NCBI GenBank assembly: GCA_017484235.1
Contig: JAFUTM010000321.1
Location: 1-15,371, forward strand
DNA length: 15,371 bases
Origin: Selenomonadaceae bacterium
GTDB lineage: Bacteria; Bacillota; Negativicutes; Selenomonadales; Selenomonadaceae
Reading direction: 5' to 3'
In this document: in pieces, positions 6,937 through 14,154 of the stretch
How the letters are laid out: each line of letters starts with the position of its first letter
How positions within the stretch are numbered: position 1 is the first letter of the stretch
Position numbers and translations under genes: made by a program
Notes under the pieces: model-generated
What the model saw: the letters and a program-made list of their open reading frames with translations, nothing else
Databases searched by the model: none
What the model was told of the DNA's origin: nothing

Positions 6937-8406
6937 ATGGCATTGACATTGTTATCTGGTTTTTCATTCGATTACGACAACCTTTTTGGTGAGGGCAAAG
7001 TCACTCAGGCTGACCTTGACTTCTATGCCGAAGACCTCAAAAAAGCACACGCGGCTATGAAAGTTATGCGTGAAAGCGGCTTTATCAAAGCTCATCTTTC
7101 CAAAGATGGCAATCCTGAAAAAGTCTATTTCTCCAAACTGCCATACATCACCGAAGAAAACGGTAAATTAAATCTCAATTCACCAGCCAGCATTAAAAGA
7201 CTGCACGACTTTACTGAGCGTATTCGCAACAACGTTGATGCTGTCGTTTCGCTTGGCATTGGCGGCTCATTTCTTGGCAATAAAGTTCTTTTTGATGTGT
7301 TCTGCGGTGAGTTTTGGAACACTTGGACCAAAGAACAACGCAAAGGTCTGCCGAAAGTTTACTTCAGCGGACAAAATATTGATCCACGCCGCACTGGTGA
7401 CATCATCAATCATCTTAAAGCTCAGGCTGAGGTGACTAAATCTCACGAAAGCCGTAAATACAAAGTTATGCTGATTGTTATTTCAAAATCCGGCGGAACT
7501 CTTGATACAATGAGCAACTTTATGGTTATGTATGACGCCCTCAAGAAAGCTGATAATGTGGAAATTGAAGTCGTCGCTGTCACTGATCCTAATATGGAAA
7601 AGAAGACTCTGCTCAAGCAGCTCGCCGTTGACAATGGCTGGGAGACTTTCAGTGTACCAGACGGCGTTGGCGGACGTTTCACTATCTTCTGCGAAGTTGG
7701 TCTCACAACTGCTGCTGTTATCGGTATGGACATTGAGAAATTCCTGGAAGGCGCACGTCATATGGACGAGGCTTGCCAAAATGATGATCTTTGGCAGAAT
7801 CCAGCTATGCTCAATGCGGCGCTGAAGTTTGCTGCCTCTGAAAAACACGGCTGTCATATCGAAGTTATGATGCCTTATGGCGATTATCTTAAATCCGTTT
7901 CCGAATGGTATATTCAGCTTCTCGCTGAGTCACTCGGCAAGCAGTTTAATAAAGACGGCAAAGAAGTCTGCTACGGTCGTACGCCGCTCGTCGCAGTCGG
8001 CACAACGGATATGCACTCTCAGACTCAGCAGCATCAGGAAGGCACGCTTGACAAGGTTGTGCAATTCGTCAAAGTTGCTAAATGGGCTAATGATTATGTC
8101 ATTCCTAATGTATTCCCGAATGCTCAGAAACTTGCCGATATTTCTGGCGTCACGATGAGTGAAGCGTTGGAAGTTGCACGTCAGTCCAATGCTGATGCAC
8201 TTAAATCCAACAAACGTTTCAATGCCTGCTTTACTCTGCCGGAGCTTAATGAGTATCATCTTGGCGAGCTTCTGTATATGTTGGCTATGTCGGTTGCTTA
8301 TGAAGGCGAACTTTCAAACGTTGACGCTTTCAATCAGCCAGGCGTTGAGGCTTATAAGCGCATTATGGGTCCTAAACTTCAAGAACTTAAAAATTCCAAA
8401 AATTAA
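6937..8406 (+). CDS. pgi: Glucose-6-phosphate isomerase
   Basis: This 489-residue cytoplasmic enzyme interconverts glucose-6-phosphate and fructose-6-phosphate in glycolysis and gluconeogenesis. Two SIS folds are visible. Key motifs: LGIGGSFLG (106-114); the phosphate loop SKSGGT (183-188); VGGRFT (244-249), the PGI signature with T where many members have S; LLAESLGKQ (328-336) with E331 the likely catalytic base; TTDMHSQTQQHQEG (356-369) with H360 expected to act in ring opening; and QPGVEAYK (467-474) with K474 matching the conserved C-terminal lysine. The length is within the bacterial range. GGAG at 6921-6924 lies 12 bases before the ATG, a little far. The 113-base gap upstream is AT-rich and may hold a promoter, but I could not define one. 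A strong hairpin terminator follows at 8435-8473. It lies downstream of the phosphomutase unit on the same strand, so both enzymes of the glucose-6-phosphate node are close together. Confidence 0.95.
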   Translation: MALTLLSGFSFDYDNLFGEGKVTQADLDFYAEDLKKAHAAMKVMRESGFIKAHLSKDGNPEKVYFSKLPYITEENGKLNLNSPASIKRLHDFTERIRNNVDAVVSLGIGGSFLGNKVLFDVFCGEFWNTWTKEQRKGLPKVYFSGQNIDPRRTGDIINHLKAQAEVTKSHESRKYKVMLIVISKSGGTLDTMSNFMVMYDALKKADNVEIEVVAVTDPNMEKKTLLKQLAVDNGWETFSVPDGVGGRFTIFCEVGLTTAAVIGMDIEKFLEGARHMDEACQNDDLWQNPAMLNAALKFAASEKHGCHIEVMMPYGDYLKSVSEWYIQLLAESLGKQFNKDGKEVCYGRTPLVAVGTTDMHSQTQQHQEGTLDKVVQFVKVAKWANDYVIPNVFPNAQKLADISGVTMSEALEVARQSNADALKSNKRFNACFTLPELNEYHLGELLYMLAMSVAYEGELSNVDAFNQPGVEAYKRIMGPKLQELKNSKN

Positions 8407-8434
8407 TTCGTAAATTATAACAGCGTTGAATAAT

Positions 8435-8473
8435 AAAAGGGCTGTCCATATGATTTTGTGGCAGTCCTTTTTT
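8435..8473 (+). terminator. Rho-independent terminator after pgi
   Basis: AAAAGGGCTG at 8435-8444 pairs with CAGTCCTTTT starting at 8462, with one G-T pair. The stem extends inward through CCA/TGG with a one-base bulge, around a loop of about ten bases. A run of seven T follows the stem. It lies 29 bases after the pgi stop, which separates pgi from the acetyltransferase operon. Confidence 0.85.
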
Positions 8474-8528
8474 GATTTTAGTGAAGTAGAAATTGGATTC
8501 ACATTGATTATTATGATGATATAATTTC

Positions 8529-8557
8529 TTGACAACGGTAACATTGACTGCTACAAT
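8529..8557 (+). promoter_or_regulatory. Strong sigma-70/SigA-type promoter of the acetyltransferase operon
   Basis: TTGACA at 8529-8534 matches the -35 consensus fully. After exactly 17 bases, TACAAT at 8552-8557 matches the -10 consensus in five of six positions. TG at 8549-8550 gives an extended -10. The start point should be near 8564, leaving a leader of about 27 bases that contains GGGAG (8578-8582) before ATG 8591. This is the clearest promoter in the window, and it sits directly after the pgi terminator. Confidence 0.85.
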
Positions 8558-8590
8558 TCAAGTAAATATGTTTGTAAGGGAGATTTATTT

Positions 8591-9172
8591 ATGACGGAAA
8601 GAGATAAGATGTTCGCTGGCGATTGGTACAATGCCAACTTTGATGAAGAACTCATTGAAGAACGTACCATTGCCAAAGATTTGTGCTTTCAATTAAATCA
8701 GACTCGTCCACGAGATTTAAAGACGCGGAACAAAATTCTGCGTGAACTTCTGCCCAACGTTGAGGACGTTACGAAAATTGAGGTTTTATCACCATTTATG
8801 GTCGACTACGGCTATAATATTTCAATCGGCGAAGGTTCTTTTTTTAATCACAACATTTATCTGATGGACTGTGCAAAAATTACTATCGGCAAAAAATGTT
8901 TTATCGGACCGAACTGCGGATTTTATACGGCACTTCACCCGATTCTGACTGAACCGCGCAATGAAGGTTTGGAAATGGCAAAACCAATTACACTTGCTGA
9001 TAATATCTGGATTGGTGCCGACGTTACAATTCTGCCTGGCGTTAAGATTGGCGAGGGCAGTATCATCGGTGCCAAGAGTCTAGTAAGTAAAGATATTCCA
9101 GCCGGAGTTATAGCTTTTGGCAATCCGTGCAGAGTCGTCAAGAAAGTTATTGATAGCTCATTACAAATTTAA
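8591..9172 (+). CDS. Maltose/galactoside-type O-acetyltransferase (left-handed beta-helix)
   Basis: This 193-residue protein fits the Maa/LacA/NodL group of hexapeptide acetyltransferases, which move acetyl from acetyl-CoA to a hydroxyl of a sugar such as maltose, galactoside or a Nod-factor sugar. The N terminus has the group's MTERDKMFAGDWYNANFDEE cap. The middle and C-terminal parts show the hexapeptide helix, for example ISIGEGSFFNHNIYLMDCAKITIGKK cut as I-x-IG and ITIG, then IWIGADVTILPGVKIGEGSI. H116 in FYTALHP is the expected catalytic histidine. The closing segment, KDIPAGVIAFGNPCRVV, is typical of the group. The trimer active site lies between subunits in the family. GGGAG 8 bases upstream supports the start. 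It is first in the operon under the promoter at 8529, and the radical SAM gene follows after 15 bases. The acceptor could be a small sugar or a surface glycan; the context does not decide. Confidence 0.9.
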   Translation: MTERDKMFAGDWYNANFDEELIEERTIAKDLCFQLNQTRPRDLKTRNKILRELLPNVEDVTKIEVLSPFMVDYGYNISIGEGSFFNHNIYLMDCAKITIGKKCFIGPNCGFYTALHPILTEPRNEGLEMAKPITLADNIWIGADVTILPGVKIGEGSIIGAKSLVSKDIPAGVIAFGNPCRVVKKVIDSSLQI

Positions 9173-9173
9173 T

Positions 9174-9178
9174 AGGAG
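9174..9178 (+). promoter_or_regulatory. Ribosome binding site that points to TTG 9188
   Basis: AGGAG (with following AT) ends at 9178. ATG 9179 touches it with no spacing, while TTG 9188 is 9 bases away, the normal distance. TTG is therefore the better start. Confidence 0.7.
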
Positions 9179-9187
9179 ATGATTCTT

Positions 9188-10402
9188 TTGGACATTATAA
9201 AATTTATTAATGATGAAGCAGAAAAGTATTTTTCAAAGATAAAAGAACAATCTTCACTCTATGATGCCGTTGTTATTTACGGTGCTGGTTCGTGCGGGAA
9301 AAAATTGTATAGTAAACTGAAAATGAGACAGATTAATATATCTAACTTTTGTGTTACAAAAAATAATGTCAATAGGACAAAAATTGATGGTTTAGATGTC
9401 TACAGCTTGGACGAAATTATACAATCAAAACGAAAAGTCTTATATTTACTGGCAGTTTTGGAAATATCAATGCAAGATGATTTAAAAACGGAATTAGTTA
9501 ATCGTGGCATTAGTTCTTATATAAAAATGCCAAGAATTATTCAGTCAATGTTTAGACCTATGTATAAGCAACGTTATTTAGAAATAACCACAAAAGTCGG
9601 TTGCAGTGTAAATTGCAAATACTGTCCGCAAAATAAATTTTTGAAAGCATATCACGGTCAAATGGAAATGAGTATAGATGACTTTAAAACCTGCGTTGAT
9701 AAATTACCAAGTGATTTGATGATAGTATTTTCAGGATTTGTTGAACCTTTTTTGGCAAAAGACACAGTGCAAATGATACAATATGCCAACAATCAAGGTC
9801 GAAAAATCTTTTTAAATACAACATTGGTTGGAATGACAAAGAGCAAATTTGACCAGGTTAAAAATATACCATTTGAAAGAGTAATACTTCACCTGCCGGA
9901 TAAAAATAATTATGCTCATATTCCCACTACTGAAGAGTATTTTGAGTTATTGCAATACATTATTACTACAAAAAAAGTTGATGGTAAATGTTTCATTGAC
10001 AAAGCAAACTCTCAATATGAACCAAATGAACGCGCTTATAATATCGTTAAAAACTATGTTGATGTTGACTGGGTAATACACGATAGAGCTGGAAATTTAT
10101 CTTATGATGAATTAAAAAATCAAGAATGTAAACATAAAAGACAATTGACAACGATATTACGTTGTGAAACATCAATGACGCTTAGTCAAAATATCCTTCT
10201 GCCAAATGGAGATGTCGTCCTTTGTTGCAACGATTTTGGATTACAACATGTCTTGGGCAACTTAAAAATCGAAACTTACGAAGATATCAAGAATAGCAAT
10301 GAGATGAAACACATTGTCGATGTGATGAATGGCAATGTCGGTGAAATACTTTGTCAAAAATGTCATTGGGCAATTCGTTTTGATAATGAGGATAATGTTT
10401 AG
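9188..10402 (+). CDS. Radical SAM/SPASM protein with N-terminal Rossmann-like domain
   Basis: From the TTG start the protein has 404 residues. Residues about 22-80 form a nucleotide-binding-like Rossmann unit, AVVIYGAGSCGKKLYSKLK, followed by IDGLDVYSLDEI; such modules occur at the front of sugar- and glycan-modifying enzymes. The radical SAM core begins near 128 with YLEITTKVGCSVNCKYCPQ. C139, C143 and C146 form CxxxCxxC, which binds the 4Fe-4S cluster that cleaves S-adenosylmethionine. A SPASM-type extension follows (about 326-394): C326, C346, C347, C389 and C392 can bind auxiliary clusters, with LLPNGDVVLCCNDF and GNLKIETYEDI typical of the group. It is cytoplasmic and needs iron and anaerobic conditions. 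It follows the acetyltransferase by 15 bases and precedes the transporter by 6. Base use is more AT-rich than its neighbours, with many ATA and AAA codons, which hints at transfer. The substrate is unknown: peptide, sugar or glycan modification are all possible. Confidence 0.85.
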   Translation: MDIIKFINDEAEKYFSKIKEQSSLYDAVVIYGAGSCGKKLYSKLKMRQINISNFCVTKNNVNRTKIDGLDVYSLDEIIQSKRKVLYLLAVLEISMQDDLKTELVNRGISSYIKMPRIIQSMFRPMYKQRYLEITTKVGCSVNCKYCPQNKFLKAYHGQMEMSIDDFKTCVDKLPSDLMIVFSGFVEPFLAKDTVQMIQYANNQGRKIFLNTTLVGMTKSKFDQVKNIPFERVILHLPDKNNYAHIPTTEEYFELLQYIITTKKVDGKCFIDKANSQYEPNERAYNIVKNYVDVDWVIHDRAGNLSYDELKNQECKHKRQLTTILRCETSMTLSQNILLPNGDVVLCCNDFGLQHVLGNLKIETYEDIKNSNEMKHIVDVMNGNVGEILCQKCHWAIRFDNEDNV

Positions 10403-10408
10403 AAAAAT

Positions 10409-10975
10409 ATGGAAAATCATTCTAATATAAAATTCAGCTATTGGCTGCTGTTCAAATCGACTTTTATCGTCAGTATGTTTACGGTTGGCGGCGGCTATGT
10501 GATAATACCACTGCTCAAGGCAAAATTTGTCGACGAGTATCACTGGATTAATGACCAGGAAACTCTCGATATGATTGCAATTGCCCAGTCAACGCCTGGA
10601 ATTATGGCGGTCAACACAGCTATTATGCTTGGCTATAAAATGGGCGGCATACTCGGCGCGGTTACTGGAATGTTTGCAACCGTTCTGCCGCCTCTGATTA
10701 TAATCACCATTGTTGCTGCCTTTTACGATTTATTCGCCTCAAATGAATATGTTACACTCGTTCTTAAAGGTATGCAATGCGGCGCAACAGCTTTATTGTT
10801 AAATGTAGCGATTGATTTATTAAGGAAACAATTTGCCAAAAAGTTGATTTTGCCGATTGTAATTATTATTGCCACTTTTATTGCCAACTTATTTTTTGAT
10901 GTCAATATTATGATTCTTGTTTTGATTGACGCTGTGATTGGTTTATTCTTTATGCGTGATAAGATTTATTCTTAA
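10409..10975 (+). CDS. Half-size chromate transporter family (CHR) protein
   Basis: This 188-residue membrane protein matches the short-chain CHR family, with about six hydrophobic segments. Hallmarks: FKSTFIVSMFTVGGGYVIIP near the N terminus, with the GGG motif, and AQSTPGIMAVNTAIMLGY, with the TPGxxAxN pattern of the family. Known members export chromate, or act in pairs of half proteins; many family members have no proven substrate. Half-size genes usually come as tandem pairs, but only one is present. It begins 6 bases after the radical SAM stop, in the same frame. No good ribosome site lies at normal distance (GAGG at 10388-10391 is 17 bases away), so translation may depend on reinitiation after the TAG. 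The nucleotidase gene starts 27 bases after it. Substrate unassigned; chromate is only the family name. Confidence 0.85.
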   Translation: MENHSNIKFSYWLLFKSTFIVSMFTVGGGYVIIPLLKAKFVDEYHWINDQETLDMIAIAQSTPGIMAVNTAIMLGYKMGGILGAVTGMFATVLPPLIIITIVAAFYDLFASNEYVTLVLKGMQCGATALLLNVAIDLLRKQFAKKLILPIVIIIATFIANLFFDVNIMILVLIDAVIGLFFMRDKIYS

Positions 10976-10987
10976 ATAAATACAATG

Positions 10988-10994
10988 AAGGAGG
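10988..10994 (+). promoter_or_regulatory. Ribosome binding site that sets the nucleotidase start
   Basis: AAGGAGG is a full match to the anti-Shine-Dalgarno complement and lies 8 bases before ATG 11003. The longer ORF beginning at ATG 10985 includes this motif in its coding part and is not the likely start. Confidence 0.85.
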
Positions 10995-11002
10995 ATAATT
11001 TA

Positions 11003-12595
11003 ATGAAACGCTTAATTTCAAGTACTATTGCGCTGGTTATGTTATTTGTGTTTGTTCTGGTTCCTAAAGCTGATGCAGCACGCGGAACGGCGGAGATCGT
11101 AATCTTTCATACAAATGATATGCACGCACGTGTAAAAACCGATGATGATGACGGTAAATCCATTGGATTGGCGGAAATATCGGCGGCTGTCAAAGCTGCA
11201 AAGGCCAAAAACTCAAACACGTTGTGGCTTGATGCCGGTGATACATTTCACGGAATGCCGAATATCAACATCAGTCGCGGCAGTAATATGGTTTTGTTGT
11301 TAAATAAATCCGGCTTAGATGCAATGTCGCCTGGCAATCACGATTATAATTATGGTGCAGATCGTCTACAGGAATTGGCAAAAAGTCTCAATGCTGCTGT
11401 TCTTAGTGCCAACACGATCAATCGTCGCACACATAAAAATATCTTTAAACCGTATAAAATTTATAAGATGAACGGCGTTAAAGTTGGTGTATTCGGTCTG
11501 ACCACGCCGGAGACTGCTTATAAATCTAATCCGAGAAATACGGAAAATATTGAATTTCTCAATCCGATTGAGCAGGCGCAGATTATGACTAAGACTCTGC
11601 GTAAAAAGTGTGATGTTGTAATTGCGGTTATGCACATGGGCCTTGACGGCAGTAGTGAATTTACTAGTGAACTAATTGCAAAGGAAGTTCCTGGAATAGA
11701 TTTAATTGTTGACGGTCACAGTCACACTTTGCTGCCAGAAGGTTTAGTTGTCGGAGATACTCTTATTGTACAAACTGGCTGGCACGGTTACAAGCTTGGA
11801 CGAGTGCAAATTAATGTTGATCATCACAAAATTACTTCTATGCAAGCTCAAGTCTTAGACGCTGATGAAGTAAGAAGTATGGCACCTGCTCCTGATCCAG
11901 ATGTTATACAAACACTTACACAAATTGAAAAAAATAACGAAAAATTGTTTAATGATGTTGTTGCAAAAAGTGACAGACAGTTGACAAGCAATCGTTTAAT
12001 CGTGCGTCGACACGAATCAGAGCTTGGCAATCTCTGTGCAGATGCATTCAGATGGCGTACAGGTGCTGATATTGCCGTAACTAATGGTGGCGGCCTGAGA
12101 GCTGACCTGCCTAATGGTAATGTAACTCGTGGTGATATAATGTCAATCTTTCCGTTTGGCAATACAATTCAAATGGTTGAAATAAAAGGCAGTGTTATTC
12201 GTGAGATGCTGGAACATTCAGTATTTGCTTATCCGGCGTCATTTGGCGGCTTTTTAGATGTCAGCGGAATGACCTTCAGTTTTGATCCAACTCAGCCGGC
12301 CGGCCAAAGAGTCACTGATATTTATATTGGCGACAAATTGCTCGATGAAAGCAAGACTTATACACTTGCGTCAAATGACTTCCTCTTTGTTGGCGGCGAT
12401 GATTACAATATGCTCAAAGATTTAAAGGTTATTGCTGAGTATGATACTTGTGAAGAAGTACTAGCTGATTATTTGAATAAAGTTGGTATGAATAACATTG
12501 AAGTTGGACGTATCAAACTTCTTAAAGAGGTGCCTATACCTGACGAAGTACCAGACGGCGAAACAAGCTACGAACAAATGAACGAAGCCTCATAA
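11003..12595 (+). CDS. Exported UshA-type 5'-nucleotidase/phosphoesterase
   Basis: This 530-residue protein starts with a signal peptide: KR, a hydrophobic core and a likely cut after ADA (residues 23-25). The metallophosphatase domain follows. Metal ligands visible: D39 and H41 in HTNDMHAR, D80 in DAGD, N112-H113 in GNHD, H211 in MHMG, and H239/H241 in DGHSH. The C-terminal 5'-nucleotidase domain shows NGGGLRADLP (361-370), FPFGNTIQ (383-390) and GGDDYNML (464-471), which build the nucleoside pocket in this family. Members hydrolyse nucleotides, UDP-sugars or cyclic nucleotides outside the cytoplasm to recover phosphate and nucleosides. The C terminus has an acidic, proline-rich tail (about 510-530). 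There is no LPXTG, SLH repeat or lipobox, so it is probably periplasmic or released. It is last in the operon under the 8529 promoter and is followed by a repeat and a terminator. Substrate preference not readable. Confidence 0.9.
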   Translation: MKRLISSTIALVMLFVFVLVPKADAARGTAEIVIFHTNDMHARVKTDDDDGKSIGLAEISAAVKAAKAKNSNTLWLDAGDTFHGMPNINISRGSNMVLLLNKSGLDAMSPGNHDYNYGADRLQELAKSLNAAVLSANTINRRTHKNIFKPYKIYKMNGVKVGVFGLTTPETAYKSNPRNTENIEFLNPIEQAQIMTKTLRKKCDVVIAVMHMGLDGSSEFTSELIAKEVPGIDLIVDGHSHTLLPEGLVVGDTLIVQTGWHGYKLGRVQINVDHHKITSMQAQVLDADEVRSMAPAPDPDVIQTLTQIEKNNEKLFNDVVAKSDRQLTSNRLIVRRHESELGNLCADAFRWRTGADIAVTNGGGLRADLPNGNVTRGDIMSIFPFGNTIQMVEIKGSVIREMLEHSVFAYPASFGGFLDVSGMTFSFDPTQPAGQRVTDIYIGDKLLDESKTYTLASNDFLFVGGDDYNMLKDLKVIAEYDTCEEVLADYLNKVGMNNIEVGRIKLLKEVPIPDEVPDGETSYEQMNEAS

Positions 12596-12655
12596 TTTAA
12601 TTAGGAATGCCGAATGAGGAATGAGGAATTAAAATCGTTTCTTCCGTTCATCATT
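12594..12655. repeat. Second copy of the GGAAT-type hairpin repeat
   Basis: Starting on the stop codon of the nucleotidase, AATTTAATTAGGAAT (12594-12608) is identical to 1440-1454. AATGAGGAATGAGGAA at 12613-12628 pairs imperfectly with TTCTTCCGTTCATCATT at 12639-12655, forming a weaker hairpin than the copy at 1445-1522. Both elements sit directly after a gene, and both carry AATTAGGAAT and AATGAGGAAT. This suggests a dispersed intergenic family, diverged between copies. Confidence 0.55.
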
Positions 12656-12662
12656 AAAAAAT

Positions 12663-12713
12663 AAAGCATTTTCTACTCATTAATTTATGATAGTGAGTAA
12701 AAAATGCTTTTTT
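12663..12713. terminator. Bidirectional intrinsic terminator between convergent genes
   Basis: AAAGCATTTTCTACTCA (12663-12679) pairs with TGAGTAAAAAATGCTTT (12694-12710) over 17 base pairs with one mismatch, around a 14-base loop. A T-run follows on the plus strand (12708-12713), and a run of A upstream (12655-12660) gives a T-run on the minus strand. It can therefore end the nucleotidase transcript from the left and the adaptor transcript from the right. Confidence 0.85.
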
Positions 12714-12726
12714 ATTGATTCCGAAA

Positions 12727-14121
12727 TTAAATTCTAATTGTAAGTGTCGTAGTCATATTTGGCTTACAGACAAAACTTCTCTCTGCCGGCAGTGAAATCC
12801 TGATGATATATTTATCTTTGGATTCAGTTATATCATTAATTTCGACTTGAGTATCGGCTTCACTTGTTGCATTAGTTGTTGTGTTATTATCAATGTCTGC
12901 CGCTTTCTCTTTAGACGTTGACGATGTTGTTTCACTAGATTCATCTTTTGATGTATCATTGCTCTTTGCTTCGGACTCCGGTCCGCCAATACCATTGTAT
13001 TGGTTAATCATTGAGGTATTTGTACTATTTCCGGCAGGTTGAGATGACTCACCAGTTTCAGATGAGCCACTATTCGGATTTAATGTCTCGAAACGTTTTT
13101 GTAATTCCATATCAAGATCAATCTGGTCTTCATACTCAGTTGACGCAGCTTTTTCTATAATTGTTCCACTTAAACTGTGACCGGAAATAGAATAATTTAC
13201 GAACATTCCAAGAGATAATTTGTCAAACTGTGATTCAGTGACCTCTGCTTCAATCCAGAGTTCATTGTTGTCAACAACTCTTGCAATAATATCGCCAGCT
13301 TCTACTTCGTCGTCAATACTCACATTATAATAAACAACTCCGTCAATTGGCGCAGTAATTTCAGTCTGCTGAGATTCCTGTTTAGCCACGTTGAGTGCTA
13401 ATTCTGCTTTTTTTGCTGCAAGCTGCGCGGCATTTAATACATCTGGAGGCGTCGGCTGTAATTGGTCGACGTATTCCGTTACATATTCAATCTCAACCGA
13501 TTCTGTCGTCGTTGACGATGAATAAGAATCATTATTTGATGAAGAATATCCAGCAGCTCTTGCCAATTCGTATTCTTTTCGGGCTTCTTCTAATTGTTTA
13601 CGGCTGACTGCGCCCATCTCAAACAATAGCTCCATTCGATTTTTGCGTTCTTCTAATGCGGCTATATTGGCACTAGAAGAGCGGCTTCTCGATCTTGTGG
13701 AAGGCTGATATGACGGTCGAACTTGAGTTACAGTTCGCGGCACTGGTTTTCTAACCGGCACTTTTACCATCTGACCGACTTGAAGTTGAGCATAATTCTT
13801 CTTTGCAAGTTCAAACGCATCTTCTAATTGTTTAATCTGTGCTTCAGTGACTTCAACTTCCATTCTTGCAATTACTTCACCGGCATGGACTTCTTCGCCG
13901 TCTTCTTTAAGTAATTCTTTAACTTTACCTTTAATTAAGACGTGGGCAGGTATCATCGTACCAGTAACTTTTGCGTTGGACAATTTCATCATATCATTGC
14001 GATGCTGATAATTAAATGCGGCACTGCCCGCTGCCGTTGATAATGCGATGAGTACTACTAAACCATATTTTACTATACGTTTAGCTTTTTCAGTAATGTT
14101 TATAGTTTCCAATTTCTCCAT
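12727..14121 (-). CDS. HlyD/RND-type periplasmic adaptor with low-complexity insertions
   Basis: This 464-residue protein has one N-terminal membrane helix (about 17-37) and a cytoplasmic N tail, so the rest lies outside the inner membrane. VTGTMIPAHVLIKGKVKELL and GEEVHAGEVIARME (53-88) form the first half of the lipoyl domain; ITAPIDGVVYYNVSIDDEVE and AGDIIARVV (255-283) form the second half. Between them are helical parts (93-115, 153-190, 229-250) of an alpha-hairpin, interrupted by RPSYQPSTRSRSRSSS and a Ser/Thr stretch (190-208). A beta-barrel starts near 288 (LWIEAEVTESQFDKLSLGM). A Ser/Thr/Asn/Glu-rich linker (about 348-430) precedes the final strand, TTTLTIRI. Adaptors of this group link an inner-membrane transporter to an outer-membrane channel. 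No transporter gene is adjacent; the MacB-type permease at 223 is 11 kb away on the other strand. ATG 14121 has GGAG only one base before it, so the exact start is uncertain. The terminator at 12663 follows. Confidence 0.85.
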   Translation of the reverse strand: MEKLETINITEKAKRIVKYGLVVLIALSTAAGSAAFNYQHRNDMMKLSNAKVTGTMIPAHVLIKGKVKELLKEDGEEVHAGEVIARMEVEVTEAQIKQLEDAFELAKKNYAQLQVGQMVKVPVRKPVPRTVTQVRPSYQPSTRSRSRSSSANIAALEERKNRMELLFEMGAVSRKQLEEARKEYELARAAGYSSSNNDSYSSSTTTESVEIEYVTEYVDQLQPTPPDVLNAAQLAAKKAELALNVAKQESQQTEITAPIDGVVYYNVSIDDEVEAGDIIARVVDNNELWIEAEVTESQFDKLSLGMFVNYSISGHSLSGTIIEKAASTEYEDQIDLDMELQKRFETLNPNSGSSETGESSQPAGNSTNTSMINQYNGIGGPESEAKSNDTSKDESSETTSSTSKEKAADIDNNTTTNATSEADTQVEINDITESKDKYIIRISLPAERSFVCKPNMTTTLTIRI

Positions 14122-14154
14122 TCTCCATTAGATATTAAAACAATTAAAAATGAT

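Noticed and set aside
10985..11002. Upstream ATG for the nucleotidase gene
   Set aside because: It would put the full AAGGAGG ribosome site inside the coding part and add residues before an otherwise normal signal peptide.
12294..12303. GCCGGCCGGC palindrome
   Set aside because: It lies inside the nucleotidase coding sequence and is fully explained by the codons there.
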